In this document: in pieces, positions 18,850 to 27,562 of the stretch
Numbering within the stretch: position 1 is the stretch's first letter
Layout: each line of letters begins with the position of its first letter
Assembly: GCA_910586015.1 (NCBI GenBank)
Contig: CAJUGJ010000003.1
Span: 62,001-126,000 of the forward strand
From: an uncultured Lachnospiraceae bacterium
GTDB lineage: Bacteria; Bacillota; Clostridia; Lachnospirales; Lachnospiraceae
DNA: 64,000 nucleotides
Direction of reading: 5' to 3'
Made by a program: the position numbers and the translations under genes
Notes under the pieces: model-generated
The model's input: the letters and a program-made list of their open reading frames with translations, nothing else
The model's database searches: none
What the model was told of the DNA's origin: nothing

Positions 18850-20025
18850 ATGTTGAGAAAAAAATACTATTTTTACAAAAAAACTCTATTTTTGGTTTTG
18901 ACATTATTTGTTGTAGGAATGTTTACAGCATGTGAACAAGAACAAAGTATAGACAACAAAACAGTGAATGATACTAATAAAACAGATAATACTAAAACAA
19001 CGAAAAATATAATAGAAACTCTAAAAACAGAAGATATGAAAGAAAAATTTGGTGAAAATTGTATTAGTGAACAGACTTTTGAAGTTGAACTTAGCGAATA
19101 TAGTGGTAAGGTCTATTTTGTTCCTTTTGCTCCTTCTAAAGATAATCAAGATTTTTCTATACAGATTATACAAGATGGAAAGGTTCTAACAAATATACAT
19201 ACCTATATTCCAGATGAATTAACAAAAGAGAAATTTAGCAGTTTAGATGCAGTTTCATTTTTTGATATAAACTATGATGGGAATACAGATATTGTACTGA
19301 TTGAAACATATGGCGATAAAACATTTGCAGCCATTTATTATGGTTTTAGTTCCGATGCAGATGATTATGAAAAATTTTTTATTTCACAAGATGAGTTATC
19401 GAAAAAAATATCAAGTCAATTACAAGAAGTATCCATTCCTGAAATTCGTAACCTTTTATCAAATGGGAAAAAGAATGATAAGTTTACCAGTTATCAAGAA
19501 GCATATGAGGCAGTGAGTAAGTTATGTGAGATGGAAAGTACAGAGGAGAAAGGATATAATTTAATTTATTTTAATGATGATGATATACCTGAATTAGTAG
19601 TTGGGGTGAATGGTTATTATACAAGTCTATATACCTATAGTGATGGAAAAGTATATACATTAATGGATCATTGGACATATGGTGCTATGGGAAATGCAGG
19701 ATATGAATATTGTCCTCGAAAAAACAGTTTAAGAAATTATAATAATGACTATGCAGGAGCGATTTTTTATACTACCTATATGACTATGAATAATCAATAT
19801 TCTCTAGATACTGTGACACAGATAAAAACATATAATTTTGATGATGTGAATGGCAATGGAATTCCTGATGAAAATGAAACAGATTCTATTGGCTATTATA
19901 GTGTAAGTTATATCGGTGATACACAAATAACAGATGAAGAGTGTGCATCCTATAATGTGGGAGAATATCAATACATACAAACAGAAATGGATTTAGAGAC
20001 TTTGAAAGCTAAATTAAATAATTAA
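18850..20025 (+). CDS. Hypothetical lipoprotein with FG-GAP/EF-hand-like repeats
   Basis: A secreted lipoprotein of about 391 residues. The N-terminus (MLRKKYYFYKK, a hydrophobic stretch, then the lipobox VGMFTAC) marks a signal peptidase II substrate. The mature part contains two Asp-rich, calcium-loop-like stretches, FFDINYDGNTDIVLI and FDDVNGNGIPDENETDS, resembling FG-GAP/VCBS or dockerin-type calcium loops. No enzyme motif is seen. The start at 18850 has TTGGAGG upstream and lies after the promoter. It is a single gene between the divergent chemoreceptor and purH, and no function can be assigned. Confidence 0.8.
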   Translation: MLRKKYYFYKKTLFLVLTLFVVGMFTACEQEQSIDNKTVNDTNKTDNTKTTKNIIETLKTEDMKEKFGENCISEQTFEVELSEYSGKVYFVPFAPSKDNQDFSIQIIQDGKVLTNIHTYIPDELTKEKFSSLDAVSFFDINYDGNTDIVLIETYGDKTFAAIYYGFSSDADDYEKFFISQDELSKKISSQLQEVSIPEIRNLLSNGKKNDKFTSYQEAYEAVSKLCEMESTEEKGYNLIYFNDDDIPELVVGVNGYYTSLYTYSDGKVYTLMDHWTYGAMGNAGYEYCPRKNSLRNYNNDYAGAIFYTTYMTMNNQYSLDTVTQIKTYNFDDVNGNGIPDENETDSIGYYSVSYIGDTQITDEECASYNVGEYQYIQTEMDLETLKAKLNN

Positions 20026-20028
20026 CGC

Positions 20029-20057
20029 TTGCAGAATTTTGGGCAATAGGTTATAAT
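20029..20057 (+). promoter_or_regulatory. Promoter of purH
   Basis: TTGCAG (20029-20034) and TATAAT (20052-20057) are spaced 17 bases, starting 4 bases after the stop of the lipoprotein gene. No purine riboswitch-like structure is visible in the short leader. Confidence 0.6.
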
Positions 20058-20112
20058 TTGGGCATATATAAACGTTAAAGAAAATCACAAATTTAGACAC
20101 AATGGAGGATTT

Positions 20113-21666
20113 ATGAGAGCGTTAATTAGTGTATCGGACAAGACAGGAATTGTAGATTTTGCAAAGGAATTAGTTGGGTTAGGAATTGAACTGATTTCTA
20201 CAGGAGGAACTTATGCTAAGTTAAAAGAAGCAAATATAGAAGCAATGGAAGTTTCAGATTTGACAGGATTTCCAGAATGTTTAGACGGACGTGTCAAAAC
20301 GTTACATCCTACAGTTCATGCGGGACTTTTAGCAATGAGAAGTAATCCAGAACATATGAAACAGTTAAATGAATTAAAAATTGAACCGATTGATTTTGTT
20401 ATTGTAAATCTATACCCATTTAAGACAACTATTTTAAAAGATGGAGTAACACGTGCCGATGCAGTAGAAAACATTGATATTGGTGGGCCAACAATGCTTC
20501 GTGCAGCAGCAAAAAATTATCAGGATGTGGCTGTAGTAGTAGATCCAACAGACTATTCTTTGATATTAGAAGAGCTAAAAAAAGATGGAAAAGTTTCTCT
20601 TGATACTAAATTTTATCTTATGCAGAAAGTATTTATGCACACAGCAAACTATGATGCGATGATTGCCGACTATTTAAGAAAAGAGCGTAAAGACTATGAA
20701 CTTCCAGAAACGCTGACTATGACGTTTGAAAAGGTTCAGGACATGAGATATGGAGAAAATCCTCATCAAAAAGCTGCATTTTACCGTGAAATCGGCAAGA
20801 AACAAGGCTCTATTACAGATGCCATTCAGCTAAATGGAAAAGAACTTTCTTTTAATAATATTAATGATACAAATGGTGCATTAGAATTATTAAAAGAGTT
20901 TACAGAACCAACTGTAGTTGCTTGCAAACATGGAAATCCATGTGGAGTTGGAAGTGCAGAAAATATTGAACAGGCATGGGATAAAGCATATGAAGCAGAT
21001 AAAGTGTCTATTTTTGGTGGGATTATTACAATCAACTGTGAAGTAACAGCGGCACTTGCACAAAAAATGGCAAAGATTTTTTTAGAAGTCATTGTAGCAC
21101 CATCTTATGAAAAAGAGGCACTAGAGATTTTATGCCAGAAGAAAAATGTTCGAGTTTTGCAGTTAGAAGACATTTCTATACCTCAAAGTGAACATGCTTA
21201 TGATTTCAAAAAGGTAAATGGAGGATTAATTGTTCAGACAATAGACAGTAAATTATTAGATGAACAAGAGCTTAAAGTAGTAACCGATCGTGCTCCAAGT
21301 GAAAGAGAAATGGAAGATCTACGTTTTGCATGGAAAGTTGTAAAATTTGTAAAATCGAATGGAATTGCGATAGCAAAAGAAAAACAGACCTATGGAATTG
21401 GACCAGGACAAGTCAATCGAATCTGGGCGACAAAGCAATGTTTTGAACATGCCGACGAACTGATTGGCAAAGGAGCTGCAAATGGGTGTGTACTTGCTTC
21501 CGATGCCTTTTTCCCATTTGATGACTGTGTAGAAGCTGCTCATCAGGCAGGAATTACAGCTATTATTCAGCCGGGTGGATCGGTTCGAGATGAAGATTCC
21601 ATCAAAAAAGCCAATGAATATGGTATTGCAATGATTTTTACAGGAATGAGACATTTTAAACATTAA
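20113..21666 (+). CDS. purH: Bifunctional AICAR formyltransferase / IMP cyclohydrolase
   Basis: PurH carries out the last two steps to IMP. The N-terminal MGS-like IMP cyclohydrolase domain shows SVSDKTGIVDFAKEL, STGGTYAKL, LDGRVKTLHPTVHAG and NLYPF. The C-terminal transformylase domain carries KHGNPCGVGSA (about residue 272 onward) and FGGIITIN. The length of 517 residues is complete. The gene has its own promoter and terminator and appears monocistronic, outside a pur operon. Confidence 0.96.
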   Translation: MRALISVSDKTGIVDFAKELVGLGIELISTGGTYAKLKEANIEAMEVSDLTGFPECLDGRVKTLHPTVHAGLLAMRSNPEHMKQLNELKIEPIDFVIVNLYPFKTTILKDGVTRADAVENIDIGGPTMLRAAAKNYQDVAVVVDPTDYSLILEELKKDGKVSLDTKFYLMQKVFMHTANYDAMIADYLRKERKDYELPETLTMTFEKVQDMRYGENPHQKAAFYREIGKKQGSITDAIQLNGKELSFNNINDTNGALELLKEFTEPTVVACKHGNPCGVGSAENIEQAWDKAYEADKVSIFGGIITINCEVTAALAQKMAKIFLEVIVAPSYEKEALEILCQKKNVRVLQLEDISIPQSEHAYDFKKVNGGLIVQTIDSKLLDEQELKVVTDRAPSEREMEDLRFAWKVVKFVKSNGIAIAKEKQTYGIGPGQVNRIWATKQCFEHADELIGKGAANGCVLASDAFFPFDDCVEAAHQAGITAIIQPGGSVRDEDSIKKANEYGIAMIFTGMRHFKH

Positions 21667-21690
21667 AAGAAAAGTAAAGAAAAATAACAG

Positions 21691-21728
21691 AGAGGACAAA
21701 AGTACCTAGGTACTTTTGTCCTCTTTGT
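21691..21728. terminator. 34-bp perfect palindrome, bidirectional terminator
   Basis: Bases 21691-21724 form a perfect 34-base palindrome (15-bp stem with CTAG at the tip). It is followed by TTGTTT on the plus strand and, on the minus strand, by CTGTTATTTTTCTTT. It separates the convergent purH and nicotinamidase-like genes. Confidence 0.85.
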
Positions 21729-21736
21729 TTATAAGA

Positions 21737-22258
21737 TTATCGAATAGTAATTTGACAATTTTTCATTGCTTGTAATGCAGTTTCATGTCCATTAGGAGTA
21801 GTACCTGCACAACATGAGGAATTTATAATAATTTCTGCTTCTGGTGCAGCCGCTTTTGCAATTATAGCATTTGAGATAACACAAATATCTGTACATAGAC
21901 CGACAAATTCTATAGATTGTATAGGATGTTTAAGATTTTCCTGTTCTAAAAAATGACCTAGTTCCATAGAACCAAAAGAAGATTTATCAAAGGTTAAAGT
22001 GTCAGATTTACGTAGAGTTTCAATAACAGGAGCAAGTTCCCAACCATGACTTCCTTTAATACAATGTGGTACTGGTAAGTTCTTTCCTTCTCTTGTTTTT
22101 AAATAATCTTTTGTGTGAGTATCTCTAGTATAAATGATAGTTCCTTTAAAAGATTGTATTTTTTTTAAAACATCTACTACAATATGTTTTGCCTCTTCTG
22201 TACCAAGTACTCCATTAATAAAATCATTTTGCATATCAACAACAACAAGATAGTTCAT
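21737..22258 (-). CDS. Cysteine hydrolase, nicotinamidase-like (isochorismatase superfamily)
   Basis: A 173-residue isochorismatase-fold hydrolase. The catalytic triad candidates are Asp in VVDMQNDFI (about residue 8), Lys in HCIKGSHGWE and Cys in VGLCTDICV. The DTHTKDYL segment resembles the metal-binding region of nicotinamidases, and HCIKGSHGWE is close to the PncA pattern, so deamidation of nicotinamide (NAD salvage) is the best guess; other amidase activities are possible. The start chosen is the ATG at 22258 (MNYLVVV), which has GGAGG 5 bases upstream. Confidence 0.82.
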   Translation of the reverse strand: MNYLVVVDMQNDFINGVLGTEEAKHIVVDVLKKIQSFKGTIIYTRDTHTKDYLKTREGKNLPVPHCIKGSHGWELAPVIETLRKSDTLTFDKSSFGSMELGHFLEQENLKHPIQSIEFVGLCTDICVISNAIIAKAAAPEAEIIINSSCCAGTTPNGHETALQAMKNCQITIR

Positions 22259-22437
22259 TCTTGCCTCCATTCTGCCACATTTTAAGGCTTATTTTGTAAA
22301 ACTGATATCCACTTTGTAAGATTTCTATATATCGTTATATAACAAAGATAGAAAAATAGCAAGTGAAATCTTTATGATTGTAGAATATATATAAAAGTAT
22401 CCAAAAAAGTCTGGTGAATTCGTCATGTGAAAAACCC

Positions 22438-22466
22438 TTTACAAAATCAGGTCTATCCGTTATGAT
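22438..22466 (+). promoter_or_regulatory. Promoter of the Tad-type locus
   Basis: TTTACA (22438-22443) and TATGAT (22461-22466) are spaced 17 bases. It is the only strong promoter seen ahead of the 15-kb co-directional Tad-type gene cluster. The 150 bases upstream are AT-rich (repeated TATATA tracts) with no certain operator. Confidence 0.7.
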
Positions 22467-22588
22467 AATGTTATCTTAATGATTTGTTTGTGATGTTCTG
22501 GCAGACCTTATTGATAGGTCAATCGTTTTCCTCGATACAACAGTTTTCCGTACAGTTGACGGAAGATCTAATCTGGAGAGGAGTCATT

Positions 22589-23413
22589 TTGAATATTCCC
22601 TTTTGGAGTAATGAAAAAAGGAGTGGAACAACTGCCAATCTTGCGGCAGTAAGTGTTATGTGTACCTTAAAATCAACATATCGGGTTACTCTGCTAGAAA
22701 ATCATTATAGCGAGAAAAATCTCGGAAAGATGCTTTTACCATTTCCGAAAGCCCATTTAGTAAAGGAGGAGGTTATCTATTATTTAGGTCATGGAATTTC
22801 TGACTGTTTAGTTCCAAAAGTCATTAAAAGTGACTGTATTAGAGCAGGAGGTCCATTTTTAGAAATTTTAGAGGAAAGATTATATTATATGTTACAGATG
22901 CAGGCAGCAGGAAATTTATTTGAGTTAGAATTTGCTAATTTAATTCTTCCTATGCTTCGCAAAAAAGAGCAAACAGCACAACTATGGATGATTGATACTG
23001 AGTGTAATCAAAATGTAAGTTCTAAAATTCTTTTAAATGAGGCAGAACTTATTGTAGTTACTCTTCGAAGAGAACTTCAAAGTATTGTAAATTTTATTAA
23101 AAATTTTTCAGAAATAAAAGAAAAATCTATCTTTTTAATCACAGACTTTAAACATTATAAACAGGATAGTGAATTAGATTCTCTTTTTAAAGAAGAATTT
23201 AAAAAGGAACAACTTATTTTTGTTCCTGATTGCCCAGAATTTAAGGAGGCTTTAAATCAGGGAAGATGTGTAGAATTTATTTCTTCTCATATAGGATGCA
23301 CCTCAGAAGAATCTTGTTATATATGGATTCGTACAATAGAATCTGCCGCGGATCTGATTTTAATGAAGTGTCGAAAGAAAGTGGGGGATAGTAACGGGGA
23401 AGAAATGGAGTAG
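22589..23413 (+). CDS. MinD/TadZ-like protein with degenerate P-loop
   Basis: About 274 residues. The N-terminus aligns in shape with ParA/MinD ATPases (SNEKRSGTTANLAAVSV), but the catalytic P-loop lysine is missing: the loop reads SGTT instead of GKTT. TadZ/CpaE proteins of this superfamily localise Tad pilus machines, often without strong ATPase activity. The TTG at 22589 is chosen because GGAGAGGAG lies 5 bases upstream; the open frame extends to an ATG at 22484 without a ribosome-binding site. It is the first gene of the Tad-type locus. Confidence 0.7.
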   Translation: MNIPFWSNEKRSGTTANLAAVSVMCTLKSTYRVTLLENHYSEKNLGKMLLPFPKAHLVKEEVIYYLGHGISDCLVPKVIKSDCIRAGGPFLEILEERLYYMLQMQAAGNLFELEFANLILPMLRKKEQTAQLWMIDTECNQNVSSKILLNEAELIVVTLRRELQSIVNFIKNFSEIKEKSIFLITDFKHYKQDSELDSLFKEEFKKEQLIFVPDCPEFKEALNQGRCVEFISSHIGCTSEESCYIWIRTIESAADLILMKCRKKVGDSNGEEME

Positions 23414-23465
23414 TTACAGAATAATAAAACCGCATCAAACACGAAAAAAGATAATTATTATAAGC

Positions 23466-24038
23466 ATGTTTTTATTATTACTAATCTTAATAGGTGGATA
23501 CTATCTGAGAAGAAATTCTGAGCAAATGATCAAACAAAAGGATTTAGAGGAAGTGCAATCAGAACTGTCTAACTTAAATTTGAATAGTGAAGTAGAAGAG
23601 GGTGTTGAAACAGCTATTTCAGGAGTTGGAATATTTCCGGGGTTAAGAGAGGGTGATTATGTAGATATTCGAATTACTTATCCAAATGGAGAAAATTATG
23701 TTGTTTTGAATAGAAAACGACTGTGTGAAATCCGAGAAGAACGAGGAGAAAGTATTTATTTATTTCAAATGACAGCAAAAGAGCAACTTTGGTATTCTTC
23801 TGCACAATCTGATTTAAAAACATATGATGGTTCTAGTTTAACAGCAGTTCGGTATATTTCACCAAAACAACAGGCATCTACTGTAACTTATTTGCCAAAT
23901 CGTTCTGTACTTATACTTTATTCAAAAGATGGAAATATTATCGAAAATGAAGATTCTAAACAGTTAACAAAACAAAGAGAGGAATTAGAGCAAAGATTAA
24001 AGGAACAAAAAACAAAAGAAACCGATTTTGAAGGTTAG
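23466..24038 (+). CDS. CpaB/RcpC-like exported protein (SAF-type)
   Basis: The protein has an N-terminal hydrophobic segment (MFLLLLILIGGYYL) followed by a domain with ISGVGIFPGLREGDYVDIRI, typical of CpaB/RcpC (SAF domain) pilus assembly proteins that act outside the membrane. The C-terminus is a charged coiled coil (about residues 160-190). The start is doubtful: the ATG at 23466 has no ribosome-binding site, and the frame is open upstream with a basic stretch ending TRKKIIIIS that would suit a membrane-anchor start, but no ATG, GTG or TTG is found there. Confidence 0.65.
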   Translation: MFLLLLILIGGYYLRRNSEQMIKQKDLEEVQSELSNLNLNSEVEEGVETAISGVGIFPGLREGDYVDIRITYPNGENYVVLNRKRLCEIREERGESIYLFQMTAKEQLWYSSAQSDLKTYDGSSLTAVRYISPKQQASTVTYLPNRSVLILYSKDGNIIENEDSKQLTKQREELEQRLKEQKTKETDFEG

Positions 24039-24150
24039 GCAATGAAAGATTAAAAGGGAAAACCAGACAGAATAAAGGGAAAAGCGAATTTAGGCTGTAC
24101 CAAAAAACAAGCAAAATTAAGAAATACATAAAATCAGGAGAAGAAAAAGA

Positions 24151-24954
24151 TTGGGGGATAACAGCCATAAGTTTGTACCGGCATTGAGATCTCAGACAGA
24201 CTTTTTGCAAATACAAAATGTTAATAAAAATAAAAAAATAGAAGATATATTAAAAAAAACAAAAAAAGAGATATTAATTGGATTTTTAGGAATTGAAAAG
24301 TATGAAATAATTTTATATTTATCTCGTATTTTAAGGCAGCTTAATAAAAGGGTATTAGTGTTAGACTGTTCTGAAAATGGTGCATTGGATGCAGGAGTTT
24401 GTTATTTTAGAGAACAGCCTACAGTCTATGGAAAAATTCAGGATTATCGAGGAATTGATTACGTTAATTATACATTACAAGATTATATAGACACAGAAGA
24501 ATATTATGTGTTTGAAGAAAAAAGAAAAGAGTATGATTTTATTCTAATAGATTTTGGATTTCTTAGAATACATCCATTAATGTCAGCATGTAATCGATAC
24601 TTTTTTGTTTCTGATCAGCAAAGACATAATATTCTTAGGATAAAAGAAGCTGTAAAGAAGTGTAGTGTGCCATTTATTGTTGTATTAAGAGATGTACTTG
24701 CCTGTAAGGTTTCGCTCAGTTATTTTACTGATTTTATAGAGGAAAATAAATGTGCGGAAGAAATTCAGATTCTATATCGAAACGAGACTGATACAAGAGA
24801 ACAGATTCAATGTCAATATGGACAGGCAGTTAATTTTCAAAAATTATCAAAAGATACAAAAGAGTTTCTAAAAAGCATAGTAAAAACACTATTACCGAAT
24901 TGTACAAAAGAGGAAATTATAAAAGCACTTAAGCGGGCGGAAAGAGGGAAATAA
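24151..24954 (+). CDS. TadZ/MinD-like protein lacking a P-loop
   Basis: A 267-residue protein with a Rossmann-type layout similar to the MinD/TadZ family (ILIGFLGIEKYEIILYLSRIL, RVLVLDCSENG, YDFILIDFGF) but with no Walker A residues at all. The Walker B-like ILIDFG strand is kept. It may be a scaffold partner of the neighbouring MinD-like proteins in Tad assembly. The start is TTG, 10 bases after CAGGAG. It ends immediately before the next gene (0-base gap), consistent with an operon. Confidence 0.6.
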   Translation: MGDNSHKFVPALRSQTDFLQIQNVNKNKKIEDILKKTKKEILIGFLGIEKYEIILYLSRILRQLNKRVLVLDCSENGALDAGVCYFREQPTVYGKIQDYRGIDYVNYTLQDYIDTEEYYVFEEKRKEYDFILIDFGFLRIHPLMSACNRYFFVSDQQRHNILRIKEAVKKCSVPFIVVLRDVLACKVSLSYFTDFIEENKCAEEIQILYRNETDTREQIQCQYGQAVNFQKLSKDTKEFLKSIVKTLLPNCTKEEIIKALKRAERGK

Positions 24955-25788
24955 ATGAAAATTATATTTTCGAGTAATGTGCATGGTCAGACTGGTACAA
25001 CGACGAATATGTTAGCAATAGCAGTTATGAGTGATATTTTATATCAAAGAAAAAGTATTTTATTACAAACTCAGTTTTGTTTAAATCAGTTGGAAGTACC
25101 ATTACTGCCGCCTTCAAAGCGAAAGGAAGTAAATTCTTATGAGTTAGGAATGGATGCTCTTTTAAAAGGAATTCAATCAGGAAAAAGTACAAAGGAACTT
25201 TTAAAAGCTTGTTGTATCTGCATTTCCGAAAATAGAATGGATTTTCTTCCCGGAACAAATGCTAGAAACCGAGAAGTTTATGAAGAAGAAATAGCAAAAG
25301 GATTACATGAAATACTAAAATTAGCGAATGAGTTTTATGAATATGTATTTATTGATATAGGACCAGTACAAAATGAGTTTGCACAACAAGTTTGGAAAGA
25401 GGCAGATCTTTTGGTGATCAATCTCTGTCAAAATATTCGTGTATTAGATCACTTTTTTTCAGAATATGAACAGCCTAAAAATATCATTTATTTATTAGGA
25501 TATTATGACTGCCATTCCACTGTTAATAAAAAGACTTTAACCCGTCTGTATAAATCATTAAAAGGAGAGAATACATTTGTAATTCCATATAATACAGAGT
25601 TAAGAGATTCTGTATCTGAGGCAAAACTAATTCAGTTTTTTCTCCAAAATATGTACTGTGAGCCACAAGATGAGAATTATTACTTTGTAGAAGAAGTAAA
25701 AAAAGTATCAGGATATATAATGAATTTAGAAAAAATGGGGAATTTAGAACAAACACAGAAAGTTTTAGAAAATCCACATAGTAGGTAA
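24955..25788 (+). CDS. MinD/ParA-like protein with altered P-loop (TadZ-like)
   Basis: A 277-residue MinD/ParA-superfamily protein. The N-terminal loop is SNVHGQTGTTTNMLA, where TGTTT replaces the canonical GKTT, so the catalytic lysine is lost. A Walker B-like YVFIDIGPVQNEF strand and DLLVINLCQN follow. It is probably the polar-localisation or assembly component of the Tad machine. It abuts the preceding TadZ-like gene and precedes the CpaF-like ATPase by 18 bases. Confidence 0.7.
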   Translation: MKIIFSSNVHGQTGTTTNMLAIAVMSDILYQRKSILLQTQFCLNQLEVPLLPPSKRKEVNSYELGMDALLKGIQSGKSTKELLKACCICISENRMDFLPGTNARNREVYEEEIAKGLHEILKLANEFYEYVFIDIGPVQNEFAQQVWKEADLLVINLCQNIRVLDHFFSEYEQPKNIIYLLGYYDCHSTVNKKTLTRLYKSLKGENTFVIPYNTELRDSVSEAKLIQFFLQNMYCEPQDENYYFVEEVKKVSGYIMNLEKMGNLEQTQKVLENPHSR

Positions 25789-25806
25789 TGTACAAAAGGT
25801 GCAGAA

Positions 25807-27525
25807 ATGGGGATTGAAATGTCCGAAAATTATTTATGGATTATTATTTTTATTTTACTTTTAGTAATAGGTCTTCCATGTAGAATAAAAATAGGAAAAA
25901 AGAGAAATGTCCAAAAGGAACTTGGAATTAGAAAAGGAGAGGATATCGATAATTATATTGAGGAATTGAGAGAATATTTTGATTTTTTATTGAGTAAAAG
26001 AGTAGCAGTAATGTTTAAAGAAGATGTAAATGGTGGACAAGAACTTTTAAGAAAGGAGTTAAAACTTACACTTGGACAGTGTTCACAGGGAGATCTACAT
26101 GCAAAGTTATATGTAAAAGGGCATATTAAACAATGGATTTTAGATAAAAAACATATAAATGAAGCACAGTTGGAACAAATTATTCCATTTGGACAACCAG
26201 AGAAATTAAGTAATAAGGATAAATTTGATATTCTTTTATACGACTATAAAAAGAAATTCGGAACTTCTGGATTTCAGAAATTAATGATAGAACTACCAAA
26301 AGAATTAGAACATTCGGCTAGAATTACAAAAAATGAATTGGATTATTTATATTTTGACAGACAACCTGTTTTACGGTTTCCTGATAAAGTAGAACTTGTC
26401 GTACAAAGAGTCTATGAGCAATTTTTAGGGCTTGGAGTAATAGATGAATTAAGAGATATGGAAATAGATGGTTTGTCCTGTGGAGTATCAGGAGGAGATT
26501 TTTTTAATCTATTAAAAAACGAAAAAGCAAGTAAAGAAGGTTCAGAGGTTTGGATTTTTTATAAAGGAGTTATGACTGCATTAGAATTTCTTAGAATTCC
26601 AACACAAAAAGAATTAGAACGAATTTCCAGAAAGGTTTATCGATATGGACATCCCGGACAATTATCTGCTAAAAAGGGATATATGGTAAGTCAGATGCAG
26701 GATGGTTCAAGAGTTGTTGTAGTTCGTCCACCATTTGCAGAAGGTTGGTCTTTCTTTATCCGAAAATTTCTTCCTGAAAAAGCTTATACATTAAAAGAAC
26801 TATTTGGAAGTTCTGGAAGACAAGTACAATTATTATTTGATTTATTAGAATGTATTATTGTAGGAGAACAAGTTTGTGCAGTGACTGGAGAGCAAGGAGC
26901 AGGAAAGACAACTCTTTTAAAAACTTTGATTTCATTCATTCCACAACAATATACATTAAGAACACAAGAGTTAGTATTTGAACTACATTTACGTGAGTTA
27001 TATCCAGAACGAAATATTGTAAGTTTTTGTGAAACAGATGAGGCTAGTGGAAGAGAAGGATTGGATTTACAAAAAAAGACAGATGGTTCAGTTCTTATTA
27101 TTGGAGAAGTAGCAAGTGCACCCGTAGCTGGCTGGTTGGTCATGGCAGCACAAACTGCAAGTCGTTTTACTTTATTTACACACCATGCAAAAACAGCAAA
27201 AGGATTAATTAAAGCAATGAGAAATGATCTTTTAACAGCAGGAGGTTTTCAAAATGAAATGGCAGCAGAACTTCAAGTAAGAGAGGCAGTAAGATTTGAT
27301 ATTCATTTATCAAAGGGAAGAAAAGGAGAACGATATGTAGAACGAATAACAGAGATTTTAAAAAAAGAAACAGAGGGAGAATCAGAACGGGAATTGATTT
27401 ATTGGGATGGAACAGGTTATCAAAAATTAGTTACAATCAGCTCTGACACTTCAAAGGAAATTAAAAAAAGATTAACAAGATCTCAACAAAACAGATTTGA
27501 ACAATGGCTTTTTAAGGAAGTATAA
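25807..27525 (+). CDS. CpaF/TadA-type secretion ATPase with N-terminal membrane anchor
   Basis: The motor ATPase of the Tad/Flp pilus. The Walker A motif GEQGAGKTTLLKTL is near residue 361, the VLIIGEVASAP strand (about 438) is the Walker B-like GE-V motif, and FTHHAKTAKG matches the conserved His-box region of CpaF. Unlike usual CpaF, the 572-residue protein begins with a clear membrane segment (ENYLWIIIFILLLVIGLP). The ATG at 25807 has AAAGGTG upstream; the ATG at 25819 is an alternative. Confidence 0.85.
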   Translation: MGIEMSENYLWIIIFILLLVIGLPCRIKIGKKRNVQKELGIRKGEDIDNYIEELREYFDFLLSKRVAVMFKEDVNGGQELLRKELKLTLGQCSQGDLHAKLYVKGHIKQWILDKKHINEAQLEQIIPFGQPEKLSNKDKFDILLYDYKKKFGTSGFQKLMIELPKELEHSARITKNELDYLYFDRQPVLRFPDKVELVVQRVYEQFLGLGVIDELRDMEIDGLSCGVSGGDFFNLLKNEKASKEGSEVWIFYKGVMTALEFLRIPTQKELERISRKVYRYGHPGQLSAKKGYMVSQMQDGSRVVVVRPPFAEGWSFFIRKFLPEKAYTLKELFGSSGRQVQLLFDLLECIIVGEQVCAVTGEQGAGKTTLLKTLISFIPQQYTLRTQELVFELHLRELYPERNIVSFCETDEASGREGLDLQKKTDGSVLIIGEVASAPVAGWLVMAAQTASRFTLFTHHAKTAKGLIKAMRNDLLTAGGFQNEMAAELQVREAVRFDIHLSKGRKGERYVERITEILKKETEGESERELIYWDGTGYQKLVTISSDTSKEIKKRLTRSQQNRFEQWLFKEV

Positions 27526-27562
27526 CTACTTATAGAAGATAGTCACAATATGGAGGTTGGGA

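Noticed and set aside
22271..22440. Prophage or insertion boundary upstream of the Tad-type locus.
   Set aside because: No integrase, tRNA or direct repeats are seen; the stretch is simply AT-rich promoter-upstream DNA.
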